From assembly GCF_947500045.1 (NCBI RefSeq), contig NZ_CANMQQ010000003.1, forward strand, positions 310,001 to 374,000: a stretch of 64,000 nucleotides of DNA, given 5' to 3'. The notes under the pieces are model-generated. The model did no database searches, was not told where the DNA came from, and saw nothing but the letters and a program-made list of their open reading frames with translations. The stretch comes from an uncultured Ruegeria sp. (lineage in GTDB: Bacteria; Pseudomonadota; Alphaproteobacteria; Rhodobacterales; Rhodobacteraceae). Shown one piece after another: positions 34,675 to 44,527 of this stretch (the first letter of the stretch is position 1; the number at the start of each line of letters is the position of its first letter). The position numbers and the translations under genes were made by a program.

Positions 34675-35661
34675 ATGAAATCCGCAAAAAACATACTCCA
34701 ACCCGAACATCGCGCGCTGAAAACGGCTGTGCTGGTGCTGGACGAATGCAACACGCTCAGCTTTGCCGCCGCTGTCGACCCGATGCGCGCTGCCAATCGA
34801 CTGGCAGACCGGCCCGCTTTTGACTGGGACTACGTCACAGCAACGGCCGAACCCGCCATGTTGACCAGCGCCCTGAATGTGCAGGGCATTCCGTTGGCTC
34901 GGCTCCAAGGCTGCGACCTGATGATCGTAGTCGCGGGGTTCCAACTCGCGCGCCATGCGACGCCCAGCCTGCTGGCAGGGCTCCGCCGGATCGCCGCCAC
35001 TGGCGCCACCATGGCTGGGATCGACGGTGGACCTTGGTTGCTGGCCGAGGCGGGCTTGCTCGACGGTCACGCGGCCACCACCCATTGGGAGGATTTGCAA
35101 AACTTCGCTGCTCGTTTCCCACATGTGGACGTGCGACCTGACCGTTTCACTGTGTCTAAAAACCGCCTGACTTCGGGCGGAGCCGTCCCGGCGATCGACT
35201 TGATGCTGCACATCATCGCCGCACGGCACGGTGCAGGCTTTGCCGCCCGCGTGTCTGGATTGTTCCTTTACGAAGGCACATCCGAGCCATCAAAACCCCA
35301 AAGCCGTACCGGAGCCCCACATCGCCATACGGCTCTCACAGCCAAAGCCAACTCCCTCATGGAGGCGTCGCTGGACGAACCGCTGCCTCTGGCCGATATC
35401 GCCGACACACTCGGCACCAGCACCCGTTCATTGCAGCAACAGTTTCGCTTACGGCTCAACACGACCCCACAGGATCACTACCTGCAGCTTAGATTGGCCG
35501 AGGCCCGCCGTCTGGTTACCGATACCGACATGCCCCTGATGGACGTGGCACTTGCCACAGGGTTTGGCTCACAATCCAGCTTTGCCCGTGCTTTCCGCAC
35601 CGCTCATGGCCTCTCGGCCCGCGACCTCCGGCAGGACCGCACACAACCGACCCATCACTGA
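34675..35661 (+). CDS. cdhR: GlxA/CdhR-type AraC family regulator of carnitine genes
   Basis: This 328-residue protein joins a DJ-1/PfpI-like domain (about 15-190; VLVLDECNTLSFAAAVDPMR at the start) to a C-terminal AraC helix-turn-helix (about 235-320; FGSQSSFARAFRTAHG). In Pseudomonas, CdhR of this architecture activates carnitine catabolism, and here the gene is divergent from the BKACE gene. ATG 34675 is the first that fits; its ribosome site is weak. The specific target is inferred from position. Confidence 0.8.
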   Translation: MKSAKNILQPEHRALKTAVLVLDECNTLSFAAAVDPMRAANRLADRPAFDWDYVTATAEPAMLTSALNVQGIPLARLQGCDLMIVVAGFQLARHATPSLLAGLRRIAATGATMAGIDGGPWLLAEAGLLDGHAATTHWEDLQNFAARFPHVDVRPDRFTVSKNRLTSGGAVPAIDLMLHIIAARHGAGFAARVSGLFLYEGTSEPSKPQSRTGAPHRHTALTAKANSLMEASLDEPLPLADIADTLGTSTRSLQQQFRLRLNTTPQDHYLQLRLAEARRLVTDTDMPLMDVALATGFGSQSSFARAFRTAHGLSARDLRQDRTQPTHH

Positions 35662-35671
35662 CGGGATCCCT

Positions 35672-35735
35672 CTTCATCTGGCTCAAAATACCTCGGGGGA
35701 GTCGCCAAAAGCGACGGGGGCAGCGCCCCCATCCC
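35672..35735 (-). repeat. Dispersed intergenic hairpin repeat, copy C
   Basis: CTTCATCTGGCTCAAAATA is followed by CCTCGGGGGA, then the hairpins GTCGC/GCGAC (35701-35715) and GGGGGC/GCCCCC (35716-35730). It lies between the convergent cdhR and aldo/keto reductase genes. It shares its second half with copy E rather than with copies A, B and D. Confidence 0.75.
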
Positions 35736-35736
35736 T

Positions 35737-36783
35737 TCAGTACGGCATCGGGAACGCCCGATGCGCCGCGCTGATCTCTGCCATGACCTCTGGTGACAGC
35801 ACCAGATCCTTGCCCGCCAGCACATGGTTCAGCTGTGCCACAGTGGTTGCGCCGAATATGGTCGACGCCATGAACGGCCGGCTCCTGCACCACGCCAATG
35901 ACATATGGATCGGGTCCAGCCCGTGCCGATGTGCGATTTCCAGATAAGCGGACACCGCATCAAATACGCGATCCGTTTTGCGCCCTCCCATCTCAGGAAC
36001 CAACGCCATGCGCGATCCTTCGGGTACTGCCCCACCCTGATACTTGCCGGTCAGGAAACCCGCAGCCAAAGGCGAAAATGAGAGCAACCCGACATCTTCC
36101 AACAGACACAGCTCCGCCAGATCCGTATCGAACAATCGGCAGAGCAGCGAATACTCGTTCTGAATTGACGCAACCCGAGGGCCACCAACCTCGTCCGACG
36201 CCCGCAACCATTGTGCGGTGCCCCATGCGCTCTCGTTCGACAGACCAAAGGCGCGGATATTGCCTTTGTCCACCTGTGCCTGCAGCGCGATCAGGCTTTC
36301 GCGCATCTCATCCACGATCTCATCCCGGTTGTGACCAAAGGGGGCAAAGTCCCAGTTCTGCCGGAACATGTAGCTGCCGCGATTTGGCCAATGGAATTGG
36401 TACAAGTCGATGCAATCCGTCTGCAGACGGCGCAGTGATCCTTCAATCGCCTCGGGAATGGTCTCTTTCGAGATCGGAGCGCCGTTTCGTGCGTGCACGA
36501 ACCCCTCACCGGAGTGTTTGGTTGCCAGCACATAATCTCCGCGTCGCGACCGGTTGGCGGCATTCCAGTCGCCTAGTATTTCCTCGGTCCGCCCCACCGT
36601 TTCTGCAGAGATCGGGTTCACCGGATACATCTCTGCCGCATCGACAAAGTTGATCCCACCGGCAAGTGCCATGTCCATTTGGCGATGTGCATCAGACTCC
36701 GATGTCTGAGTGCCAAATGTCATCGTGCCCAAACATAAATCCGACACCATGATCTTGGTGCGGCCCAAAGGCTTCATTTCCAT
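35737..36783 (-). CDS. Aldo/keto reductase (Tas-like)
   Basis: This 348-residue protein is an (alpha/beta)8 NADPH oxidoreductase. MKPLGRTKIMVSDLCLGTMTFG, then the catalytic D and Y in FVDAAEMYPVNP, the lysine in VLATKHSG and the histidine in LYQFHWPNRG mark the active site. The MYPV variant is typical of Tas-type members. Substrate unknown. It lies 31 bases downstream of holC on the same strand and may be read with pepA-holC. Confidence 0.88.
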   Translation of the reverse strand: MEMKPLGRTKIMVSDLCLGTMTFGTQTSESDAHRQMDMALAGGINFVDAAEMYPVNPISAETVGRTEEILGDWNAANRSRRGDYVLATKHSGEGFVHARNGAPISKETIPEAIEGSLRRLQTDCIDLYQFHWPNRGSYMFRQNWDFAPFGHNRDEIVDEMRESLIALQAQVDKGNIRAFGLSNESAWGTAQWLRASDEVGGPRVASIQNEYSLLCRLFDTDLAELCLLEDVGLLSFSPLAAGFLTGKYQGGAVPEGSRMALVPEMGGRKTDRVFDAVSAYLEIAHRHGLDPIHMSLAWCRSRPFMASTIFGATTVAQLNHVLAGKDLVLSPEVMAEISAAHRAFPMPY

Positions 36784-36814
36784 CTAAAATCTCCTAAAAT
36801 AATAGTGCTACCGA

Positions 36815-37273
36815 TCAAGCCTCGGCTTTCTTCTCCCATCGTCCGGATTCTTCCGACCAATACTGCGCCGAACACCCGGCGCTCGTTAGTGCCTTCCATT
36901 GCCCGCGCGCGTGTTGAACTGCTTCTGGGTCATTGCCATCGAACAGAATGCAAACACGCTCCAGGGCCGATACCTCGTCCGCTTCAACCGGTGCACCGTC
37001 AACGGCCATCACGCAGGTCGCCCCATTGGCAGCTTCTGGCCCTGTCGTCAGCAGAATTGGCTGCGCCTTATCATGGGAACCACCTTCACGACCATGTGGC
37101 AGGAACCCATCTTCAGGGCCCAACCACAACTTCTCATCCAGCCAGTCCATCCGCGCGGGATCGCTGCCGCGCACAGCAATCCGCCACCCGGCCTGCTGTG
37201 CCTTGCCCAGCAACACGGGCAGAGTATGCTCCAATGGCTGGCGGGTCAGGTGGTAGAAATAGACGGCGCCCAC
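36815..37273 (-). CDS. holC: DNA polymerase III subunit chi
   Basis: This 152-residue clamp-loader subunit links the loader to single-strand binding protein. It has the family start GAVYFYHLTRQPLEHTLPVLL and WRIAVRG, and ends RGQWKALTSAG. The GTG at 37273 is chosen because it begins the family sequence and lies five bases after the pepA stop; an ATG at 37297 would overlap pepA. pepA-holC is a conserved pair. Confidence 0.85.
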   Translation of the reverse strand: MGAVYFYHLTRQPLEHTLPVLLGKAQQAGWRIAVRGSDPARMDWLDEKLWLGPEDGFLPHGREGGSHDKAQPILLTTGPEAANGATCVMAVDGAPVEADEVSALERVCILFDGNDPEAVQHARGQWKALTSAGCSAQYWSEESGRWEKKAEA

Positions 37274-37277
37274 GGGT

Positions 37278-38756
37278 CTATTCGCCCGTGGTCTCAAAAT
37301 TGTCCTGCACGAACCGGCTTAGCGCGCGGACACCCCAGCCGGTTGCACCTTTGGGCGCATATGATGTCTCGGACGACACCGATGCCACGCCCGCAATATC
37401 GAGGTGAATCCACGGTGTCTCGTCCTTGACGAAGCGCTGCAGGAACTGCGCGGCGGTGATCGAACCCGCAGGCCGACCGCCAACATTCTTCATATCAGCG
37501 ATCCGGGATTTGAGCTGCTTGTCATAGCCCTCGCCCAATGGCAGCCGCCATGCGCCCTCATCCTCGGCCTTGGCTGATTTCAGAAACGCAGTGCAGAACG
37601 TGTCATTGTTTGAAAATACACCGGCATTCTCGTGCCCTAGGCCAATGATCACTGCACCCGTCAGAGTGGCCAGATCGATCATGCCAACCGGCTGGAACCG
37701 ATCCTGCGCGTACCACATGACATCGCACAAAACCAAACGCCCCTCGGCGTCGGTGTTGATGATCTCGACCGTGTCACCCTTCATCGATGTGACAACATCG
37801 CCGGGGCGCGTGGCATTGCCCGAGGGCATATTCTCAACCAACCCGACAAGACCCACAACATTTGCCTTGGCCTTGCGCTTGGCCAGCGCCCGCATGGTCC
37901 CCGCAACGACACCAGCACCGCCCATATCCATGGTCATGTCTTCCATGCCACCCGCAGGCTTCAACGAAATTCCACCTGTATCAAACACGACACCCTTGCC
38001 AACCAGAGCCAGCGGAGCATCATCCTTGTCACCACCATCCCATTGCATCACCACAACTTTTGACGGGCTTACGGACCCCTGCCCAACGCTCAGCAATGTG
38101 CGCATGCCCAATTCGGCCAGCTTGTCCTCTTCCAGAACTTCGACCTTCAGGCCCAGCGATTCCATCTCGACCAATCGGTCCGCGAACTCGGTCGTGGTCA
38201 GCACATTTGCCGGTTCATTGGTCAAATCACGGGTCATTCGAACGCCATCGGCCACCGCATAAAGCGGTGCAAAAGCGGCCTCGGCCTCATCTGCCTTCGA
38301 GTGGTTGATGACGATCTCGCCTGCTGGATCGGATTCCTTGGTCTTGTGGACATCGAAATCGTATGCCCGCAACACCATGCCCATTGCCAGCTCTTCTACG
38401 CGCACTTGGTTAGAGGCCATGACCAGAACGGGTTTGCCTGCTGCCTGCTTCGCCAAGTTGGCACCAGCCTTTCGCGCCTCGTCAAAATCGGGACGGCGCG
38501 GCAGCACCAGTACATCCAATGCCTCGGCGGCCATTCCGGCAGGCCAGGCCAGTGAAATCACATCTCCTGATTTCACCTTGCTGAAACGCTCGCTTTCAAC
38601 CAATCGCGCAACGGCACCTTTGGTCAGACGATTGGCCCGGCGCGCAGCGGGGCTCATCTTGCCATCGGCGGGAATGATAATGGTTACGCGCCCCTCGGCT
38701 TGCGCCATTGCATCAAGATCAAAGGGGGTGAAACGGACGGGCGCCAGACTGCTCAT
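37278..38756 (-). CDS. pepA: Leucyl aminopeptidase (M17)
   Basis: This 492-residue dizinc peptidase removes N-terminal residues. Metal and catalytic residues lie in LVGKGVVFDTGGISLKP, MEDMTMDMGGA and the M17 signature NTDAEGRLVL. AGGAGAATGAT precedes the ATG at 38756. E. coli PepA also binds DNA, but no such region can be identified here. The gene diverges from lptG, where E. coli has lptF. Confidence 0.93.
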   Translation of the reverse strand: MSSLAPVRFTPFDLDAMAQAEGRVTIIIPADGKMSPAARRANRLTKGAVARLVESERFSKVKSGDVISLAWPAGMAAEALDVLVLPRRPDFDEARKAGANLAKQAAGKPVLVMASNQVRVEELAMGMVLRAYDFDVHKTKESDPAGEIVINHSKADEAEAAFAPLYAVADGVRMTRDLTNEPANVLTTTEFADRLVEMESLGLKVEVLEEDKLAELGMRTLLSVGQGSVSPSKVVVMQWDGGDKDDAPLALVGKGVVFDTGGISLKPAGGMEDMTMDMGGAGVVAGTMRALAKRKAKANVVGLVGLVENMPSGNATRPGDVVTSMKGDTVEIINTDAEGRLVLCDVMWYAQDRFQPVGMIDLATLTGAVIIGLGHENAGVFSNNDTFCTAFLKSAKAEDEGAWRLPLGEGYDKQLKSRIADMKNVGGRPAGSITAAQFLQRFVKDETPWIHLDIAGVASVSSETSYAPKGATGWGVRALSRFVQDNFETTGE

Positions 38757-38975
38757 ATCATTCTCCTGAAAAATGCGTTGCCCAAGACCTAGCCCGCGAA
38801 CCCGCACTTGACCAGATAGCAGTTTTCCCCGCCGGGCAATTGCATTATGGTCGCGCGAAAATAACGGCAGGCTCGGGGGAAAGAACGTGACACCAATCGG
38901 CAGCTACAGGCCGTCGCGCATAAGTCCATGCCCCGCCGTGATTCTCGATTTCCGGGACCTGATGAGGATGCCTGC

Positions 38976-40076
38976 GTGATCCTCGACCGTTACTTTGCCC
39001 GCCGCTTTATCCAAAGTTTCCTTGTTATAGGCGGAATATTTCTGACTTTGATGATCCTGATCGACCTGATCGAACAGGTGCGCCGCTTTGACGGTGTCGG
39101 CCTGTCCTTTGGTCAGCTATTGCAATTGACGTTGCTGAACACGCCCGCTGCGATCAGTGAGATGCTGCCCCTGCTGATGATCCTCGCCACGATAGCGCTG
39201 TTCGTGGGTCTAGCCCGCAGTTCCGAACTGGTGGTGACCCGCGCCACCGGGCGCTCTGGCATCCGTGCCTTGCTGGCCCCTGTTCTTCTGGCGCTGACTA
39301 TCGGCACGCTTGCTGTCGCTTTGTTAAATCCCATCGCCGCCGCCACCTCTGAAGAGTTCCAGCGCCTGTCCGGTGATTATCGCAATCAAGGCAGCTCGGC
39401 CCTGTCAATCAGCCGCGAAGGGCTGTGGCTGCGTCAGGGTTCAGCCGAGGGCCAATCGGTGATCCACGCGACCGGCACCGTCAATGGTGAGCAGTTCGCG
39501 CTGCAAGACGTGACCATCACCACATTCTCATCCGACGGTAAGCCAAACCAACAGATCGTAGCCCAACAAGCAGATCTGGAGGATGGGTTCTGGACCTTGC
39601 ATAACGCCAAGGTCTGGCCGATTCGAGATGATCTTAACCCCGAGGCAAACGCGACCACCCATGAGATATTGAACCTGCCAACAACGCTGACCCGAGATCG
39701 AATTCTCGACACGCTGGGGCAACAGGATTCGGTATCAGTCTATGATCTGCCTCAGTTGATCCGAGACCTCCGCGAGGCCGGGTTTTCCACAAAACAATAT
39801 GAAGTCTGGCTGCAGGTACAGCTTGCGCGGCCCCTGTTTCTGGTCTCGATGGTCCTGATCGGCGCAGCCTTTACCATGCGCCATGTCCGGTTTGGAGGCA
39901 CGGGTGTTGCGGTGCTGACCTCCGTTCTTTTAGGATTCGGCATTTATTTCATTCGGAACTTTGCACAGATTCTTGGTGAAAACGGTCAGCTGCCGATCCT
40001 GGTTGCAGCGTGGGCTCCGCCGTTTGCAGGGATACTTCTGTCATTGGGCTTGTTGCTGCATGCGGAGGACGGCTAA
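38976..40076 (+). CDS. lptG: LPS export ABC transporter permease LptG
   Basis: This 366-residue protein has three N-terminal helices, a periplasmic beta-jellyroll (about 125-270) and three C-terminal helices, the YjgP/YjgQ layout. RYFARRFIQSFLVIGGIF with IDLIEQVRRF and the end LLLHAEDG point to LptG rather than LptF. GTG at 38976 has GAGGA eight bases upstream. With LptF and LptB it extracts LPS from the inner membrane. No lptF precedes it here; pepA lies directly upstream. It overlaps lptD by one base (TAATG). Confidence 0.88.
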   Translation: MILDRYFARRFIQSFLVIGGIFLTLMILIDLIEQVRRFDGVGLSFGQLLQLTLLNTPAAISEMLPLLMILATIALFVGLARSSELVVTRATGRSGIRALLAPVLLALTIGTLAVALLNPIAAATSEEFQRLSGDYRNQGSSALSISREGLWLRQGSAEGQSVIHATGTVNGEQFALQDVTITTFSSDGKPNQQIVAQQADLEDGFWTLHNAKVWPIRDDLNPEANATTHEILNLPTTLTRDRILDTLGQQDSVSVYDLPQLIRDLREAGFSTKQYEVWLQVQLARPLFLVSMVLIGAAFTMRHVRFGGTGVAVLTSVLLGFGIYFIRNFAQILGENGQLPILVAAWAPPFAGILLSLGLLLHAEDG

Positions 40077-42241
40077 TGCGCACCCTCCTTTCTCTGCTGC
40101 TGTCCAGCGCATTGGTTCTTTCGCTGCCGACTGCAGTTGCTGCACAATCTCAGGCTGGTGAGACGACAAGCGAAGCCAGCGCGGCCGAGCAGACGCAGCC
40201 CGCGTTGCTGGTCGCCGATGAGATTTTCATCACACCTGACCGAAAGCTTGTTGCCGAAGGGAATGTCGAGGCATTCCAAGGCGATGTGAAACTGACGGCC
40301 CAAAGCATTACCTACGATCGCGAAACCGGCGAGCTTACTCTGACAGGCCCGATCCGAATCGATCAGGGCGGAGACAGCACGTTGCTGGCCGATTCCGCGC
40401 AGCTGGACAGCGGCATACAAAATGGCCTTTTGATGGGCGCGCGCATGGTATTCGACCAGCAGGTGCAGATCGCATCGGTTCAGGCCACGCGGGCTGCAGG
40501 GCGTTACACTCAGTTCAGTAAGGTTGCGGCAACCTCCTGCCATGTCTGTGCCAACGGAAAACCACCGATCTGGCAGATACGCGCCCGCAAAGTGACCCAT
40601 GACCAATTGGAAAGACAGCTGTATTTCGAGGGTGCACAGTTCCTTGTTATGGATGTCCCGGTTTTCTATTTTCCGACGCTGCGCCTGCCTGACCCGACGC
40701 TGGAGCGGGCGACCGGCTTCCTCGTGCCATCTATCCGCACCACCTCGCAATTGGGCACTGGCGTTCAGGTGCCATATTTCTTCAAGATTGGGGACCACAA
40801 AGACCTGACGCTGACACCCTATTTGTCGTCAAAGACACGCACCCTTGGGTTCCGATACAGACAAGCCTTCAAAGCGGGGCGTATCCGACTGCGGGGCGCC
40901 TATACCCGCGACGATGTTCAGCCCGATCAGGATCGCGGATACTTTTTTGCAGATGGTCGCTTCAATCTGGGGAACAGCTACCGCCTGACATTCGATATCC
41001 GGACAACCTCGGACGACTCGTACCTGGCTGATTATGGCCTGCCCGACTATGACCGCCTGCGCAGTGAAATCGCCCTTGAACGGATCAAGCGCGACACGGC
41101 CTTCAAGACCAGTTTCATCCACTACAAAACTCTGCGCGACAGCGAAAACCAGGATGAAATCCCGTCGCGTGTCTTCGATATCAACTATCGCAAACGCATA
41201 TTTCCCAAAGCTTTGGGGGGTGAAGTTCAACTCGCCTTCATAGGTCATACTCACACGCGCACCAGCGATGAAAATATTGTAGGCCGAGATGTTGCGCGCG
41301 CGACCTTTGACGCGGAGTGGCTACGCAGCTGGACATTTGCAACCGGGCTTCGTGCCGAGGCTCAGCTGGGTGCAGCAATCGATACGTTCAACATTCGTGA
41401 TGACAGCAATTATCCGAACAACGTAACCCGCTCGACCCCGCGTGCGGCCTTTACCCTGCGCTATCCGATGTTACGCCGCGAACAAAGCGGCGCAACGCAG
41501 ATTCTGGAACCGATCGCGCAAATTGGTTGGACACATGTATCCGACAACGATGTGCCCAATGATGAAAGCACATTTCAGGAATTTGATCAGGGCAATCTTC
41601 TGGCGCTGTCCCGTTTCCCGGCACCAGATCGCCGTGAAGATGGCACAACGGCTGTGGTGGGCTTGAACTGGTCCCGCTACAACGCGGACGGCTGGAGGGC
41701 GCTCGCAACGATTGGACAAGTGTTTCGATCCGACGCTGATCCGGATTTCACTCTGACTTCGGGGCTGCAGGGAACGAAATCCGACCTTCTGCTTGCCGGG
41801 CAATTGAACAATGGCAAAGGCCTAACGCTGGCCGCCCGTGGACTATTAAACAGCGATTTCAGCTTTACCAAAGCCGAACTCCGTGCCGCCTGGGTAAAAG
41901 GAGATACCGTTCTTTCCGGTGGCTATATTTGGCTCGAACCAGATCCGGCAGAGCAAAACAACGACGAAATCTCGGAATTGCGTGTCTCTGGTCGCTATCG
42001 CATTGACCAGAATTGGTTGACCCGCGCGAATGCACGTTATGATTTTAGCGAATCCGAACCACTCCGCCTTGGGTTTGGTCTAACCTACGAAAATGAGTGT
42101 GTGCAGGTGAATGTGAACGTTAGTCGGCGCTTTACCTCCACATCAAGTATTGAGCCTTCGACAGAATTCGGCTTTACCGTAGCCCTGACAGGGTACTCCG
42201 TCGAAGGCAATGGACAGAAGTTTAAGAGAAGATGCAGTTGA
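40076..42241 (+). CDS. lptD: LPS assembly protein LptD
   Basis: This 721-residue outer-membrane protein inserts LPS into the outer leaflet. A signal peptide (about 1-24) precedes an OstA/LptA-like N-terminal domain (about 45-170) and the LptD beta-barrel domain, which has many aromatic alternating strands to the end. GCGGAGGACGG lies before the ATG, inside the lptG end. The surA start overlaps its last codons by ten bases. Confidence 0.92.
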   Translation: MRTLLSLLLSSALVLSLPTAVAAQSQAGETTSEASAAEQTQPALLVADEIFITPDRKLVAEGNVEAFQGDVKLTAQSITYDRETGELTLTGPIRIDQGGDSTLLADSAQLDSGIQNGLLMGARMVFDQQVQIASVQATRAAGRYTQFSKVAATSCHVCANGKPPIWQIRARKVTHDQLERQLYFEGAQFLVMDVPVFYFPTLRLPDPTLERATGFLVPSIRTTSQLGTGVQVPYFFKIGDHKDLTLTPYLSSKTRTLGFRYRQAFKAGRIRLRGAYTRDDVQPDQDRGYFFADGRFNLGNSYRLTFDIRTTSDDSYLADYGLPDYDRLRSEIALERIKRDTAFKTSFIHYKTLRDSENQDEIPSRVFDINYRKRIFPKALGGEVQLAFIGHTHTRTSDENIVGRDVARATFDAEWLRSWTFATGLRAEAQLGAAIDTFNIRDDSNYPNNVTRSTPRAAFTLRYPMLRREQSGATQILEPIAQIGWTHVSDNDVPNDESTFQEFDQGNLLALSRFPAPDRREDGTTAVVGLNWSRYNADGWRALATIGQVFRSDADPDFTLTSGLQGTKSDLLLAGQLNNGKGLTLAARGLLNSDFSFTKAELRAAWVKGDTVLSGGYIWLEPDPAEQNNDEISELRVSGRYRIDQNWLTRANARYDFSESEPLRLGFGLTYENECVQVNVNVSRRFTSTSSIEPSTEFGFTVALTGYSVEGNGQKFKRRCS

Positions 42242-43485
42242 TCTCAGGTTTCACAAAATCTCTCCGCTCTGGCTGCCGTGGATCGGTCCTGCCGGCACTG
42301 GTCGCTACGCTTGTTGCATTGGCCGCACCGCAAGCCCAGGGACAAAGCCTGTTTTCGCCTGCGATCCGGGTCAATCAAGACATAGTAACCTGGTATGAGC
42401 TGCAACAGCGCCAGCAGTTTATGGATTTGCTAGGCATCCCCGGCAGCTCTGAGACGGAAGTCCGCGATGCGCTGATCGAAGACCGCCTGCGCAAGCAAGC
42501 CATGCGAGATGCCGGGATTCAGGCCACACCTGAGGACGTGCAATCTGGTATCGACGAATTCGCGTCGCGTGGAAACCTGAGCACGGATGAGTTTCTGAGG
42601 CTATTGAACGAAGCCGGTGTTTCCCGAGAAACGGTGCGGGATTTCGTCGCCGATCAGCTATCTTGGCGTGACTACGTCGCCATCCGCTTTCTATCACAGG
42701 CCCGACCGACTGATGATGAAATCAACCGTGCCCTGGGCCAGGGCGGCGGCGGTGGCCTTCAGGTTTTGTTGTCCGAAATCATTATTCCTGTGACGCCGCA
42801 GACGCTGGCGCAGGCCGAAGCTCTGGCAGATGAGATCGCGCTACTTCCTGATCAGGAAAGCTTTTCTGCCGCCGCCGCACAATACTCTGCAGCCGCAACA
42901 CGTGATAACGGCGGTCGGTTGGAGTGGCTGTCCATTACCAATCTGCCGCCAGCCCTTCAGCCCGTCATTCTTGGCCTCAAAAACGGCGAGATCACCGACC
43001 CGCTTTCGCTGCCAAACGCCGTGGCCCTGTTCCAGATGCGCGGTATCCGTGAAACTTCGGCCAATACGCCCAGTTATTCCGAAATCGACTATGCCATCTA
43101 TTACCTGCCGGGTGGACGAAGTGCGGATACGCTTGCCAAAGCTGCCAAGCTCAAGGAAGAGATCGACACCTGTGATGACCTCTACGGATTGGCCAAGGGC
43201 AAATCGCCCGAAGTGCTTGACCGCATCACTGCAAGCCCGTCCGAGATTCCACGGGATGTGGCGCTAGAACTGGCCAAGCTTGATCCGAATGAGGCCTCCA
43301 CCACGCTCACACGCAACAACGGCCAGACCCTAATGTTCCTGATGCTGTGCAATCGCACCCGCGATCTGGGCGAAGACACGTCCCGTGTCGACGTTGCAAA
43401 CGCGTTGACGCAGCAACGCCTGCAAGCGCTTGCTGACAGCCTGCTGGAGCAACTCAGAGCCGAAGCCGTCATCGTCCAGCAATGA
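42232..43485 (+). CDS. surA: Periplasmic chaperone SurA
   Basis: This 417-residue protein has a signal peptide (about 1-37, ending AQG), an N-terminal SurA domain (VNQDIVTWYELQQR, then DRLRKQAMRDAGI), and a parvulin domain (about 175-275) from LLSEIIIPVTPQT to DPLSLPNAVALFQMRG. Only one clear PPIase unit is seen, against two in E. coli. It helps fold outer-membrane proteins such as LptD. It overlaps lptD by ten bases and pdxA by four. Confidence 0.88.
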   Translation: MQLISGFTKSLRSGCRGSVLPALVATLVALAAPQAQGQSLFSPAIRVNQDIVTWYELQQRQQFMDLLGIPGSSETEVRDALIEDRLRKQAMRDAGIQATPEDVQSGIDEFASRGNLSTDEFLRLLNEAGVSRETVRDFVADQLSWRDYVAIRFLSQARPTDDEINRALGQGGGGGLQVLLSEIIIPVTPQTLAQAEALADEIALLPDQESFSAAAAQYSAAATRDNGGRLEWLSITNLPPALQPVILGLKNGEITDPLSLPNAVALFQMRGIRETSANTPSYSEIDYAIYYLPGGRSADTLAKAAKLKEEIDTCDDLYGLAKGKSPEVLDRITASPSEIPRDVALELAKLDPNEASTTLTRNNGQTLMFLMLCNRTRDLGEDTSRVDVANALTQQRLQALADSLLEQLRAEAVIVQQ

Positions 43486-44447
43486 CGCCACCGATCGCCC
43501 TCAGCTGCGGCGAACCTGCTGGCATAGGCCCCGAGATCGCGGCCAAAGCCTGGCAGGCCCTACGCGACACTTGTCCATTCTTCTACATAGGCGATGCCTC
43601 ACATCTTCCGGCAGGTACACCAATCGCCCGGATCGACAAACCGGCCGAGGCCCGGGCGGCAAGCGCTGCGGCCCTGCCCGTTCTGAATACCCGGTTTCCG
43701 GTGCCCAATACGCCCGGCCGTCCCGCTGCGGAAAATGCAACTGCAGTTGTAGATGCAATCGAACTTGGCGTTGAGCTAGTCAGATCCGGAGCCGCTTCGG
43801 CGCTGTGTACAGCACCGATCCACAAAAAAGCACTGATCGACGGTGCCGGTTTTGCCTTTCCCGGACATACCGAGTTTCTTGCTGCATTGGCCGGCAGGTC
43901 CCGGGTTGTGATGATGCTAGCCAGCGATCAGCTGCGTGTGGTTCCTGCCACCATCCATATCCCACTGTCACAAGTTCCCACCGCGCTCACCCCCGAAGTC
44001 CTGCTTGAAACCATCGAGATCACGGCCCATGGCCTGCGCAAACAGTTTGGTATCTCCACGCCCAGAATCGTCGTGGCGGGCCTGAACCCCCATGCGGGCG
44101 AAGAAGGTAAGATGGGCACGGAAGAGCTTGACTGGATCGCTCCGCTAATCACGAGGCTCAAACCCGATGGCTACACGGTGTCAGGCCCTCACCCTGCCGA
44201 CACCCTGTTCCACGCCGCCGCACGCGCGCGCTATGATGCCGCGATTGCGATGTATCACGACCAGGCCCTGATCCCGATCAAAACGCTGGATTTCGACCGT
44301 GGCGTGAACGTGACCCTTGGCCTTCCCTTCATTCGAACTTCTCCGGATCATGGCACGGCATTAGATATCGCGGGCCAAGGCGTTGCAAACCCGACCAGCC
44401 TGATCGAGGCCCTCAAACTCGCCCAGCGGATGGCAGGAACCCGCTAA
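43482..44447 (+). CDS. pdxA: 4-hydroxythreonine-4-phosphate dehydrogenase
   Basis: This 321-residue enzyme serves pyridoxal phosphate synthesis. CGEPAGIGPEIAAK at the start, the metal site HKKALIDGAGFAFPGHTEFLA, GLNPHAGEEGKMGTEE, and MYHDQALIPIKTL are PdxA signatures. Four-base overlap with surA. A copy of the dispersed repeat separates it from rsmA. Confidence 0.93.
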   Translation: MTPPIALSCGEPAGIGPEIAAKAWQALRDTCPFFYIGDASHLPAGTPIARIDKPAEARAASAAALPVLNTRFPVPNTPGRPAAENATAVVDAIELGVELVRSGAASALCTAPIHKKALIDGAGFAFPGHTEFLAALAGRSRVVMMLASDQLRVVPATIHIPLSQVPTALTPEVLLETIEITAHGLRKQFGISTPRIVVAGLNPHAGEEGKMGTEELDWIAPLITRLKPDGYTVSGPHPADTLFHAAARARYDAAIAMYHDQALIPIKTLDFDRGVNVTLGLPFIRTSPDHGTALDIAGQGVANPTSLIEALKLAQRMAGTR

Positions 44448-44449
44448 TG

Positions 44450-44482
44450 CTTCATCTGGCCAAAAATACCTCCGCCGGAGGC
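44450..44482 (-). repeat. Dispersed intergenic hairpin repeat, copy D
   Basis: CTTCATCTGGCCAAAAATA then CCTCCGCCGGAGG and AAAAAA. It lies between two genes of the same direction, unlike the other four copies. Confidence 0.75.
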
Positions 44483-44527
44483 AAAAAATCTCTGGCGCTC
44501 ACTCCCCAATCCGAAACACGATAAAGC

